A stretch of DNA of 64,000 nucleotides. Origin: Hysterangium stoloniferum (taxonomy: Eukaryota > Basidiomycota > Agaricomycetes > Hysterangiales > Hysterangiaceae). The DNA lies in contig WHVD01000267.1 of the NCBI GenBank assembly GCA_015178975.1, forward strand, positions 16,346 through 80,345, read 5' to 3'. Position numbers and translations under genes: made by a program. The notes under the pieces are model-generated. The model worked only from the letters and a program-made list of their open reading frames with translations, made no database searches and was not told the origin of the DNA. This document shows, one piece after another, positions 32,869-44,136 of the stretch. The first letter of the stretch is position 1; every line of letters begins with the position of its first letter.

Positions 32869-33975
32869 AGTGATTTAGGTCAATGTAGTACTACTAATAG
32901 CAAGGAAAATAGGTGGTCTTGTAATCAAGCTGAGCCGGCGGAGCCCTTTATAAGTTTTCATGCTCAGTCAATGATATTACATTGCTTCTAAACCATATTT
33001 AGAAGGGTAAGCGACAAAAGGTGTACAACTTAAACTGCCAGTGGTTGTGCGACATGTATGTATATTTGGAAAGTGCCGCAGACAATTCTTTAAATAATTA
33101 ACATAAAATTTTCCACGAGTTTTCAAAAAATCAAACATTCTCGAGAAAACTAATTATATCCCGAGATTGAGAATTTGAGCCTCAGTGCTGGGTGACCGAG
33201 AGATACTTACTGAATATTCTGTAGGAGAGTCGCTCAGAGCTAATTTATATCTGCTCCAGAAGATAGATAGTTATGAAGCGTATGTGAGCGTTGATTGAAC
33301 AGGCCGTGTAAGCCCAGCCTTACGCGCTCACCTTTTTTTTTATACTTAGTTCTATTTGCACGTGATCACGGCTTATATAGCCCGGGAAGTTCCTCTTTTA
33401 CTTTACCGTACGCTACTCTGTTCTGTATCCAGTCTCACGCTAGACAATACACTGTGGTCCTGTCAACTCGTGTAACGCCTGTGAGCCCCTTTGACAACGG
33501 GCTTTCAGGCCGCCTCAACAGGAGTGACTAGACCCACAACCCACTAACTAGCAGACTGAGATAGATCCACTGCATTTTAAAAATCATCAGTAAATAGCGG
33601 GGCTTTGGCTATTATATGAGCTAGCTGGAGTATGTACGTATTTCCCAATTTCCTGATACAGGTGAGTCCACACGCCTACTGTGACTGAAGTAGACTTTTT
33701 ATAAGTATTGTAAGCCATTTGGCAAGTCCCCTTTACAAATTATTACTACCAACTTTCTCTGTATCCTTACTTCAGCTTGGTCCCTGGTTTGACTTGTGGT
33801 AAGCACAGCCCTATATTGTATTACATTGTTCAATCCTGCAGTTCAATCCCGCAGAAATAAAACAAATTTGCTCAACAGGCTATGCACATTTTCGTGACAA
33901 TTTAGGCAAATTAGTTCATTTTTCAGAATTTGGCTACAATGGTTTTCATGATTGCTACGGTATCAACAAACTAAT
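32869..33975. other. intergenic, no gene recognised
   Basis: Contains the upstream region of the third cupin gene and unrelated AT-rich DNA. ORFs at 32707-32991 and 33295-33531 (plus) lack family features; the first is antisense to the cupin first exon. Confidence 0.4.
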
Positions 33976-34439
33976 TCAGTCCTGTTCTCCTTCCATATTG
34001 CTATCACTATAAACTCCATGCTCCTTTTGTCGTTCTGATCGTTCACATCTAACAGAAGAGGCGTCGTCATTCTCCATGGCTTCGAAATCAGCAACAGCAA
34101 GCATTGGGGTGCCAGGTGGAGTAAACCTGGCTTCCCATTTTTTAAATTTTAGCAAGTTAGTCATTTGACCGCATATGCCTTCGCGATAATCGTATTTAAA
34201 TTCAACTGGATACTGTGGTGATCGCAAAGCTAGGACGATGGTCATACTGGCAATCGTTGAGATGGATACTTATTTAGCGTTGATCGTTACCTGGGGAATT
34301 TGGAATGATCTCACCGCCACACACCATTCCTTTGTTTCTTCGCTTATGTGGTGTAAGGTTTTCTACAAAGAAAGGTCTTCGTAGCTCGTCCCAAAATCGA
34401 AATCGTACATGGTCTGTTAGCGTCCAACCTTTGCGTGTT
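33976..34439 (-). CDS. unknown protein, 3' exons
   Basis: Not recognised. Two joined exons can be followed: TLTDHVRFRFWDELRRPFF with KRRNKGMVCGGEIIPNSPG, then after a 44-base GT-AG intron SMTIVLALRSPQYPVEFKYD, GICGQMTNLLKFKKWEAR and an acidic tail ending MEGEQD (stop 33976-33978). Upstream of 34439 an acceptor CTCAG suggests at least one further 5' exon, which I could not place; an ATG at about 34545 is one candidate. A decayed relative lies at 51470-51790, so the gene belongs to a duplicated family. Its role cannot be stated. Confidence 0.45.
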
Positions 34440-34692
34440 CTGAGAGAAAAAACTACTGCGACCAGTTCAAATTAAATAATAAATAATGGTCAACTGAAAG
34501 TAAAGGCGAAGGTAATACAGGTTGGACGCGATACATGCCACCCGTTCGCAATGATTAATGCAATTGAACGTTGCCATTTGGAATCAAAACATTGGAATAC
34601 GCTACATACACAGTGGCGAGACAGATATTTATTCAAGGCTTGTCAAATGATAATACTTCGATTTTTTTTCCATAGTACTTTACACTTCATGA

Positions 34693-35476
34693 TCATGCTT
34701 CACCTTTGCCAAGGTTGAGTCTAGTGGGGACAATCTGAGACATCGTATGTGAGTAAAGTAGTCATACACATGTGATGACGTATAAAGGGACCTACCTCAA
34801 TCCAATACCCATCAGGATCCAAGATGAAGGCAATATGCCTCATTTTACCGTCGGAAGGTCGTTTCTTGAACGTCACACCGAGTGTCTCGAAGCGTTCGCA
34901 CGCCTTTTCGACATCGTCCACCGAGATACTTGGATACTTTAGCAAAACTGAAGAAAATAAACAAGAAACTAGCTTAAACTGACGCTATGTGTCCGAAACC
35001 GCGACCAGGGTCGGAATTGCCTGAGGCGTATCCTTGAAAGTTGGGGTCGTTCTCTGTACCGTGGTTGTGAGTAAGTTCGAGGACGCCTGGAAAAATGTAG
35101 TCGTTAGATTGGGTAATATGCATCTATTCAATGGCTTGGACGAATGTCTTACCCTCGCGATTGGTGCGCTCTGCCTTCTTCTCCTCAAGACTCTTCTGGC
35201 CATTGGAGTGGTCAAACGCCAGAAAGTACAGCGTGAAATCGCTGAAGGCATTTTCTAGATTGTAAATCAGTCAGAGAAAGAGATAGCGTTGTTTAAAACA
35301 AATACCCGAAATAAGTTCCATTCCAAGCACCTCCGTGTAGAATTTGAGGGATACCTTGGGATCCTTAACGCGGATCATAGTATGATTGAACTGCATGTCA
35401 ATTGTGTCAGTCAATCTCATTGATCGATGTGCACTTAACACACCTGAAATGAAACAGTTTCTGTTGAACGAGTCAT
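34693..35476 (-). CDS. GLO1: lactoylglutathione lyase (glyoxalase I)
   Basis: Metal-dependent enzyme that converts the hemithioacetal of methylglyoxal and glutathione into S-lactoylglutathione; cytosolic detoxification. Start ATG 35476 ([11 protein letters not shown]), then an intron, then [20 protein letters not shown] with [29 protein letters not shown] with [31 protein letters not shown] and GRGFGHIA; then [20 protein letters not shown] and [12 protein letters not shown]; last exon [13 protein letters not shown], stop 34693-34695. The ELTHNHGTE histidine and the DGYWIE glutamate are the family's metal ligands. Six short exons with GT-AG ends make a complete single-domain enzyme of usual fungal length. 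It is divergent from the large plus-strand gene starting 35913. Confidence 0.88.
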
Positions 35477-35912
35477 ATTTCGAGTTTGGTAAATGGATGA
35501 TAGAGGCTTTGGGAATGCTGAGGAAAGTAATGCGTGTGTGAGTGGCCGTAATAAAGTGCATGTTATTAATAGTACCACGCGTCACATTTCCGTCTGACTA
35601 AAATGAATGTTCCGTAAGCCTTGGGTTCCGGTATTGCTTCGTCGGAGCGCAAATTGGAAGTCGGAGTGACGGTGCTTCAAATACAGCTGACTAATCACCT
35701 CTCCCACCCTCTCTATCTCTCACTGTAGCTTCTTGGTTTCTTGGTTATTACTTGGAGTTTCTTTATTCAGAACACGGTAACTTGTTGGAATTATCAGCTG
35801 ACGTTTAAAATTGTGAATATCTAGGTAAGTTATCTTTCTTTCTCAGCTGTGCCAGGAAAACAATGCTGACGGAATCACGCCTTGAGGCAGCGGCTAACAG
35901 ATCGCGGGATTG
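35477..35912. promoter_or_regulatory. divergent intergenic region GLO1 / disordered-protein gene
   Basis: 436 bases between two divergent starts, so it must hold both promoters and 5' leaders. A pyrimidine-rich stretch (CTCTCCCACCCTCTCTATCTCTCACT, broken up) lies at about 35700-35725. No clear TATA box is visible. GTAAGT...CAG at 35825-35846 resembles an intron but would be only 22 bases. Confidence 0.45.
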
Positions 35913-35913
35913 A
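35863..35913 (+). promoter_or_regulatory. 16-codon upstream ORF overlapping main start
   Basis: ATG at 35863 reads MLTESRLEAAANRSRD and stops with TGA at 35911-35913, overlapping the main ATG at 35913-35915 as TGATG. Such an arrangement can couple termination to re-initiation and lower translation of the main frame. It could also be chance. Confidence 0.4.
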
Positions 35914-38900
35914 TGCCCTCTAATAAGCAAGGACGTGGCAAGCAACGTTCAAGAGGTCACCCAAACCCAAGCTATTCAAGGGGCAGAACAGTCGTAAATC
36001 CTCCTGAAGAGCCAGCCTCGGTATACCCTTACATGCCTGTAAACTTTACCAGCTTGTATCAACCGCAGTCTGAGAGTTCTAATATGTCTGCTGTCCAATT
36101 TCAATCACAGCAATCAACCTCTATGATCACTGATGAGGAGCCTCTTGTGTTCAGCTCAGACGTTGGTGCAGCGCTGCAGCAGGACTCGGCTGAAGTCTCT
36201 GATATCGAAAAACTGCGGAGACTAAAAGAAACGATTCTGGCTGGTCAGCATCCTTACTTTCGGGCAATTCCCCAACCGGATGCCTTGGCTAGTCTCTACC
36301 TGGGCCCCCATCCTGCTTCTCTACCTCCTAAGGATTACGGCGAATCACACTTCAATGGCCCCAATATTGATGAAACGACTGTCTCTCCGGTTCAGTCTCA
36401 TACCCGAAGTGTTAGAGCACCTCCTGTCTATGCTCCCGAAGACCCTACAGCCCTGGTAGGTAATTCCCGTGTCGCTAGTGCTGCTATACGTTCCCAAACA
36501 CCGAATCTCGCTCCAAGTCCCAATTTGTCAAGAGCTCCAAGACCGCACACACCTCAATCCATGCCGACCAACGCCTTTAATACTTCTGGACTCCAACATC
36601 ATACAGCTCCCAATGGCTCAGTCAGTGATTCTCGTACTGATACTCAAAGTGGAAGACCAAATGTGTCCATTCCTCCCAAGGCTCGTGACTTTGGAACAAC
36701 TCCAAGTCCTTTAGCCTCTGGTGGTCCCAAGTCTAACACAACTTTGCCTCCTCAATTACAGAGACCTGGATCTGTCCAGATGCGGCCAACTAGCGCTACC
36801 GGGACTGGGCCCAATGCAGAGCAAAATCGTGTTCCTCAATCCAGGACCGTGACATCCCAAGACGACAGTGCCAGTGCTAACAAAATCCAGCCTATCATTA
36901 ATGATGGAAAAGATTCTGCGTCTTTTAGAGAAGGACATACTCGATCACCGGCGCATGATCGTGAGCGGGAGCGTCCCACATACCCAGCACATGATTCTTC
37001 TCCAAGATTTGAGTCTTCCAGGCATCCACCTCCTGATCGTCGCGATCTTTGGCGCTATGGCCCCCGGAACTCTGATACAAGATATGACAGGGATCGGGAC
37101 TGGTCTAGAGGACGGGACGGGGACGGGGATAGAGAAAGAGAGCGGGAAAGAGATCGCGATCGCGAACGGGAACGCCTTCGTGATAGACTTGAGTATGACA
37201 GGTCGGGTAGGCCGCCTACACTTGGTGATCGACGTCCCCCGCTGCCACCGTCTGGTGATGTGAACGCGGAAACGAAGTCCGTTGTGTCCCCAGAACCACG
37301 ACTTGGGTTTGGAACTCGTCCCCCACCGTCAGAACAGCGTCGCCCTGATATTTCGCCATCAATGGAGCACAGACGAACTGACGTTTCTTTATATCCAGAC
37401 CAGCGCCGGCCAGAAGTGCACCACGCAGAGCAACGTCCACCAGAAATGTCACCCCGGGTTGAAATTGAGCGCCGCCGCCCAGAAGGGCCACCGCATCCAG
37501 AGCTGAGGCGGTCGGAGGTGCTCCCTCATCCTGACCAACGTCCTCTAGACGTTCCTTACAATGAAAATCGTTCGGACATGCCGTCATCACATCCTGATCA
37601 GCAGCGGACAGAACCGACTCAACATTCTGAGCAGAAGAGACGATCGGATGTTTCGTCACATCGTGAACAAGTGCGACCGGATATACCACAGCACGAACAG
37701 AGACGACCAGGTATACCACCACAACATGATCAAAGACGACCTGAAATTGCTTCTTATACGGATTCACGACGCATGGATACAGATGTACATGATTCTGAGC
37801 CTCCTGCATCGCAGTCAGAAACTCAACATGGTGAAATCACGCCACAGCTAGAGCCAGGGCTTCATGATGTTTCGCATCCTCGCCGTCACCCTGAGCCATC
37901 TGCATCTCGCCCGCCTCCTTCAGCTGAGCAGCGTCGCCCAGAGCCTGGTAGCACGTCGTTATATCCACAACAATCACCACATGATCGCGATCGCTTTCGG
38001 GTCCCTCAAGGAGCATCATCGTTCCGTTCTGGTCCTGTCCCAAATGCTACCGTACCTGAGTCACCTCATAGGGAAAACCATTCTGTGTCTACATCTTCCG
38101 CCGCCGCTGCAGAAGAGCGTTCTACTACTGATCGTCCTTCCCAGCCAGATCAGCATCAGCGTCCCTCGTCTGTCACACCTGCGCTGAGATCCGGACTGTC
38201 AACCTCTGAGGATCACCCGAATAGTGCTGTCAAGTTGGCAGACAGAGGTTCTGTACGACCGCTGCCTGGAGATAACAATGCCCCTCGATCTGGCCCTCCG
38301 GACCGTCGTGGCCCACCACCGCCGTTGGGACGGACACCCCTATCAGCTCATAATCGCCCTGGTGCAGGTCCAGGCGGACACGACGAGCGTGAAGCACCGC
38401 GGCCGTATTATCCTGGCAGCGCACCGCCTCCGCCCTCTCGTTCTGTTGCTGGTGCACCGCGTCCTCCTGTAAGTCCCCGGCGTCCTATTGATCATCCTTT
38501 TGAAGGTCCTCGGGATCGTCGTGCCTCTTCGACTGCTACGCCATACCGTGATGGGCCGCCCCGTAGCCATCCCGAAGATTCAAGACGGCAATCGTTGGAT
38601 AATAATCATCCGAGACGTACAGACGAGGCATTCTATCCACCTCACCCCCCACCAGCACCAGGATCAAATAATGCTGACCGGCGTGATGAGGTTCGTCAAT
38701 GGCGTGAACGATACCCGCCTTCCTATTCAGGACCTGAGGCTAACCGTGGTCGTGATCGATCCAATGATCGTCCTCGTGGTAGATTCCCTGACAATCCGAC
38801 ACGTGAGTGGCATGATGATGATATTGTGTATTGAAGGGAACATAATACCTATCGGGCTGATATAGACATCCACCCTCCGCGAGGAAGGCCGCCCCAGCCG

Positions 38901-39524
38901 CCAGCTGGACATAATCATGCGTCTTGGGGCGCGCGACCAGTTGAGATCGCTGAGAAGGACAAGGACCGTGAGGGGTACGAGCCTTGGAATGATCGAAAGT
39001 TCCCGCCACGTGGATCGCCTCCGCCTCCACCCCCACCACGGTGGGAAGAACAATCCCACGCTCATAAAGGCCGCCCCACGGACACATACGACGACCGATT
39101 TGTCCCGCGCGACATCGCAGAACGAGGCCGATACCCACCTGCACCATCTCCCGACGTGCCCATGCGAGACACCTACCGAGACAACCCGCGTGTACGACCA
39201 AGGAGCCCTAGTCCCACCGGGCGACCAGCAGGTGTATATGACGATGCTCATCGTGCCCCGAAACGTGCTAGAGACGAGTATGATGCGCCGCCTCCGCCTC
39301 CCGGTCGACCGCCATATTACGATGAAGCTCGTCGTGAACCTCCAACGGAGTTTGGCGCGGGCCCAAGAGTGTCTTCGCCTACCTATTTTACGCCGGCTGC
39401 GAGCGGACCTCGTGATTCGTCGCTGTATGGGAGGGATCGTGCGCCTGAGCCGTATGTGAGGCGAGATATGCCACCGCCGCGTTCGCCGCCGTTTTATCCG
39501 AGGGAGAGGTATCCGCCGCGGTAA
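35913..39524 (+). CDS. large disordered R/D/P-rich protein, likely RNA-related
   Basis: Predicted at about 1180 residues. Starts MPSNKQGRGKQRSRG (ATG 35913). The one patterned N-terminal segment is SDIEKLRRLKETILAGQHPY to LASLYLGP (residues about 95-130). After about residue 330 comes an arginine/aspartate/glutamate dipeptide block (RDRERERDRD-like, about residues 400-430), then some ten imperfect repeats of the form QRRPE-x-x-P-H, then proline/arginine-rich sequence. The first frame stops at 38834; an intron from about 38829 (GTATTG donor) to about 38885 (or nearby) restores a frame running PPAGHNHASWGARPVEIAEK to PKRARDEYDAPPPPPGRPP, stop 39522-39524. Exact splice sites are uncertain. Low complexity of SR/RD type suggests nuclear RNA processing, but no domain proves it. 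Codon use is GC-richer than the transposon regions. Confidence 0.7.
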
Positions 39525-39880
39525 TGGAATTTTGATTTCGACCTTTTGGTGAGCGCTTTTTTGCAATGTGCTGTACTGTACTGCGTCTAACTTGATCGGT
39601 GTTGAGTTGCGTCAGGCGTTACATTTTCCATCTTTTTTTTGGAATATATTCTTCTCTATGTCACTCCAAATTATGCTCATGCAAATATGCTCAAGGAATT
39701 TTGATTATGTCCCCTGTCCCAGAAAACACGCACTGTAAGCGTGACCGTTGCAGCCATCTATATTTTCAGTTTAACAATTTTCGTTCTTATTAACGTGTAT
39801 ATACCTAAAAGACATCAATACAGCCGAAGAATCATGTACATCAAAGACGGGCATAATCATTATAATAATCATTAAAAAAG
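39525..39880. terminator. convergent 3' ends
   Basis: About 356 bases between the stop of the disordered-protein gene (plus) and that of the NIPA gene (minus). AT-rich, with AATAAT-type phrases around 39860 and ATTTTC/TTTAAC around 39770; it must hold both 3' untranslated ends. No gene. Confidence 0.45.
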
Positions 39881-42017
39881 TCATGTCGTATGCCACTTGT
39901 GAGAGTCCAGGAAAGCAGGCTTGTCGTCCGATTTAAGAACAGTGGGTAAAGTCCGAGCACGTCTATCTGCATCCTCTAGCGCGGCACCAGCCTGCGCGAT
40001 GGGAAAGGTATTGTCCTGTCCTTGTTTGCTTTGCTCCAACGTGGTCGCCGCAGAGCCGCCTCCCCCAGATTTATCTACACCCGCTGCAGCCGGAAGAACC
40101 GCTTTCGACTCAGGTGTAGCCACCAACACAGGCGGCGAAGGCACATCGCCCTCCCGCCTGAACACCGCCTTCTCCGGATCCCCTCCTCCGAGCCCATTAA
40201 CACCATGACTCCTCAACTGCCCATCCGCCATCCCACCAGCCGCGCTCTCACTCGCCGCACGCGCCCTCGCACGCACCTGCGCCAGCGCAGTCGCCCTCCT
40301 CCGCGCACGGATGATCGTGCCGACGGTGCCGAATGTCCCACGCAGGGCGTCGATCCCTGGGTCCTCTGTCTTTGCCACGACGGCTCTGTCTTCTTCCTCT
40401 GGGTCGAGCGGTTCGTCGTCGAGATCGAGCTCGCCCTCGCCCTCGCCAGCGGGGGAGATGCAGAAGTGGTTTTGTTCTGCGAGGCGCTCAATGTCCGTGC
40501 CGTTGACAGGCGGATGCACGTGCGACGGGTGCAATGTGGCATACGTGCTCGCCGTCCCGATGCGTCGTCGCCGCGATACGCGGGATCTTGTGTTGGCAAA
40601 CGACAGTTCACGTTCGAGTTCCTTCGCAGCATTCGGGTCTACCTCTGCGCGGGCAGCTTTGAGAAGGAGAGACGTGCTCTTGTCAATGCTGACGAGTTCC
40701 CGGGGGTCCACTTTTGACATTTGGAGAATGAAGATCCCGGAGCAGATTACAAAGAAGGCGAGAACGACGGTCATTATTTCGGTGGCAGAAGCTTTGAGGC
40801 CTTTGTACAGTATCACGGAGGTGACCAGGGTGCAAAAGGTGAACATCTGGGAGTTTGTTGGTTTTGTTTAGAAGACATTGCTTTAGCAGCATTAGGATGT
40901 GACTTACGACATAATATGTTGGCGTGACCATTGCCGTGTTGAATAGGGCGAGGGCTATATTCAAGTAGTATATCTCGGTCAGGAGAGTGACAATGACAAA
41001 CACCAGGAGGAAGTATATGAACCAATTCTACTCCAATTAGCTTGTTATCCTCTGACGACACTAGATTCACACCCACCTTGAACTGATTCTCCCCGCGGAT
41101 AGTTGTCACAATACACGCACCCAAACCCTGCGTACAGCTGACGCTCAGACCGCCAATAAGGCTGCAAACACCAATATACGGCAACATGGATCGCTGTCCC
41201 CATCGAGGCGCTACAAAGAGGGCCAGCACCAGAGCTGCTGCAATGATAACGGAGCCATAGGCTAAGAAACTTGGAGCAAGAAAAAGCGCCTTGAAAGCCG
41301 CGATGGTAGTCACGCTCTGTTCTTCTGGACCATTTAAGGCCAGAATGGTAGCACCTAGAAGACATTGGAGGCAGGAAATCCAGCCAAATAAGGACAGTCT
41401 CTCTTTGAGGACTAGGTGGGAGAGCATTGCTGAAATGACAACAGACAGTGCGCCCATAGGTGTCTGAATGTTCTTATAAGCCATGGGAGTCCGTGAGGAG
41501 CATTGATTGACATACTACGATGATTGCTGGATATGAGGTATTAGCGAATAGAACCCAGATAAGAAAGTATGGCACAACCTTCTAGGAAGGAGTAAGCAAC
41601 GAGATTACATATCTCTCCTGGGGAGTACTTGAGCAATATCAACAGAGTGCGCGGGATTTAACCATACCCAGAATCATGATTATCATGCCTGACCACCAAA
41701 GTGGCTATGGAGAGTAAATGATGGGGCAATGGACACCAGGAATCCGTAACTCACACTCTTCAGATATGCAACACCTTCTCCGGCAACATGACCCTTCTGT
41801 GAGCTCAACAGCCCCTTCTTCTTGAAAACGAACGAAGATCCAATGAGAACGCCTGACCCGATAGCCAATGCTACCCCAACACTAAACCGATATGCGTATC
41901 TTTCATTACTCTATATTACACTAAAACACAGCTAGTCACTCACGGTCTGTACTTTCCTGGAACAGTGTTCGAATGGGTTGTAGTCGCCGCGGCCGCGGTG
42001 GACGTAGTAGACGACAT
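39881..42017 (-). CDS. NIPA-type magnesium transporter
   Basis: Multi-pass membrane Mg2+ transporter of the NIPA (DUF803) family, related to the EamA/DMT fold. Start ATG 42017 (MSSTTSTAAAATTTHSNTVP). Exon 2 (41755-41881) has the family signature GVALAIGSGVLIGSSFVFKK and LLSSQKGHVAGEGVAYLKS. Following exons give WWSGMIIMILG, GEICNLVAYSFLE, TPMGALSVVISAMLSHLVLK, FGWISCLQCLLGATILALNG, SVIIAAALVLALFVAPRWG, MLPYIGVCSLIGGLSVSCTQ, IYYLNIALALFNTAMVTPTY, MFTFCTLVTSVILYKGLKAS and VLAFFVICSGIFILQMSKVD: about nine hydrophobic segments. A long hydrophilic, probably cytoplasmic tail follows (residues about 370-650, rich in charged residues and GEGEGELDLDDE), stop 39881-39883. About seven exons with short introns. 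Appears intact. Confidence 0.88.
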
Positions 42018-43079
42018 GGATGACAAAGGGCAAGTAGGCTGGAGTTACTTGCTCCACGCCCCATAATCTAATCGACCGGTCCCTCTGCGAACTCAATCCA
42101 GACTTATCGTGTTCCTAATCGTCATTCGTCGGAGTTTGAAATATAAGGCCATGCAGTCACCTAAAGTATGCTGGACACACAAGAGCAGGCTGACAGGCTA
42201 ATGTCAAGTGGAGGCTTTATGAGCTAGGGTTTATTTAGTAAAATATTTTGTTTGAATATCCTACAGATTATTTATTGCTATTATCAGGAGTTAGGTCTAT
42301 TTTGCGCACCAAAGGGAGGATCTACAATCACAGCGTTTTGGGAACGTAGTGTGAGTGTACGTACTGAATCATTGTGACTCAACACATGATCAGTTTGAGA
42401 ATAACAATATAAAATCCAGCTGCGTCTCACAGAGACCTTTGAAATTTTGGTCAGAAATTTGAAAAAAAAGAGAGAGACATATTTTGATCAAGAAAAAGCG
42501 AGACAATCTCAAAAAAATTTTGCTCCTTGTCACGCGTCACTTGAGACTCCAGCAAGTCACGAAAAATTTGATCGGTTTCGTACGGTATGCTAAGAAATTA
42601 CATAAAGGGCGCTAGTAGACCAAACATATTTACATGAAGAACTAATACACTAAGCAAAACTTCTTTTTTCTTTTTTCTATGGAGCTTTCATAGGAAAGAC
42701 TGTTAGCTCATGCCAAGAGTTCGTCAGACTATTTGTTAAAAAACTTGAAAGAGGGGGTAGAAGGAGAGAAAAGTTGTGTATAGCAGATAGCACAGAGCCG
42801 GACTTTACACTAAGCAAAAATTATTTTATTATTTTTTCTGTGGAGCTTTCATGGGAAAGGTCTGGCATGGCCGTTTCACCTCCCCATGGCCCATGGCTCA
42901 TGCCAAGAGTTCGTCTATTTGTTAGAAAACTTGAGAAAGGGGGTGGAAGGAGGGGAAAGTTGTGTATAGCGGATAGCACCCAGGGAAATCCCAGTGAGAC
43001 TTCAGCAAACAGGAAACCTCAAAAGAGGTTTTTGTCTCCCAATGCTCACTAAAATCCCGGAAACGTCCCCAGCTTCATG
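42018..43079. other. intergenic, with local tandem duplication
   Basis: No gene. The upstream region of the NIPA gene is followed by AT-rich DNA. From about 42650 to 42985 a block of about 165-190 bases is repeated once (see the separate entry). Confidence 0.4.
42650..42985 (+). repeat. direct tandem duplication of about 165-190 bp
   Basis: Two units share ACACTAAGCAAAA (42648 and 42810), TGGAGCTTTCAT, CTCATGCCAAGAGTTCGTC, TATTTGTTA and AAGTTGTGTATAGC. The second unit has an extra insert after GGAAAGG. Both are followed by GATAGCACA or GATAGCACC. Confidence 0.8.
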
Positions 43080-43560
43080 CTGGTTGGTTGGGTATGTCGA
43101 AGAACTTTATTCCACGTCTTATATATTTACATCGCCCCTCGGCGACAGTGCCTTGCGTTTATATCTTAGTGAATTCATCGACACTACTATATCCATTTGT
43201 GATCTATTCTCTATGGCTTGAATCCACCGGTTCCGGACTTCTTCTGTTGTCGGTACCACTTGGATATTTCCCTCTCGACTAATTCTCCACTCACATCTCA
43301 TTTTCCAAATAATGTAAGCACTTTCCGTCATTAGTATCGAGAACAGCCTGTTCTCCCCCCTATCCGGCTCCCTTCCTTAGTGTCAGTCCGGATGGTGCCT
43401 ATTGTTGCCCCTAATCATGGTTCGCCTGTCATTTTCCACAGACTTCTCCTGAGGCCCCACAATATAGCAGCACACGTTCCATGACTCCGTACACAGACAT
43501 GGCGGACATTCCGCCCTGTCCTCGCCACTAAGCGAAATTGCGTACGCACCAGCGAACAAC
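43080..43560 (-). pseudogene. LINE (Tad-like) C-terminal relic
   Basis: Minus-strand ORF 43119-43331 reads MTESAYIIWKMRCEWRISRE, then EEVRNRWIQAIENRSQMD and RYKRKALSPRGDV. This resembles the C-terminal region after RNase H in basidiomycete LINE polyproteins, in which an (E)SA-x-x-IWK-x-R block is followed by EI-x-NRW and a RY-x-KKAL block. Upstream on the same strand (to about 43560) cysteine-containing phrases (CPPCL, VENDRR) fit the usual region before it but need frameshifts. Only the 3' end of a LINE, typical of 5'-truncated insertions. Confidence 0.6.
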
Positions 43561-44136
43561 TCGCTGCCCTGTTGGGTTCAGATGAGGACACAACAGCGAC
43601 GTAATACTATATTGGGCAACAAACGCAAGTATATACTAGTGTAGACTAAAATAATCTTGTCATGACCTCTTGAGCGAAACGACGTTCGTACACAATAATG
43701 GTCCATGCACAACATACCCCGCGAGTCTACGCTGGGCGATACAGAGCCTCCATTCCCAGGCCTACAGTTATCCTGAATAGTCGAGGCCCGATCCAGGCAG
43801 GTCAGCTATCAAACTTCATTCATCCAGACTTCGACTAGACGCCCCGAAAAAGGCTGCGAACGTGTGATTCAGACGCTGGTCGTGATATCGAGATTCAAAA
43901 ATAGGCTACAAAATTTCGTACCGAATGATGGTGCACCAGATATGCATGCGACTCATCATCGGGACGACACTATCATACATAATGGCTAGAGTACTTTCCA
44001 GCGAATCTCCTGTGAATCCTCGACCCAGCGATCGTCAAGGTTTCATGCGAGATCAAATACAGTTGGCTCCGTGAGACGGTAGTATGTATAACTTGATATC
44101 CCGCCATGAATTTGATAAACACCCATGTCACGACTG
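43561..44136. other. intergenic, nothing recognised
   Basis: Between the LINE relic and the 3' end of the transcription-factor gene. It is GC-richer than the transposon areas and may hold more LINE debris. No open coding region or repeat identified. Confidence 0.35.

Noticed and set aside
35825-35846. 22-base intron in the leader of the disordered-protein gene
   Set aside because: Has GTAAGT and CAG ends but is far shorter than any intron in the window.
36756-38570. Several ORFs of 60-197 codons antisense to or in alternate frames of the plus-strand gene
   Set aside because: Shadows of a repetitive, stop-poor, GC-rich coding region.
38727-39566. 279-codon minus-strand ORF rich in arginine
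   Set aside because: Antisense shadow of the C-terminal exon of the disordered-protein gene, which has the consistent plus-strand frame and composition.
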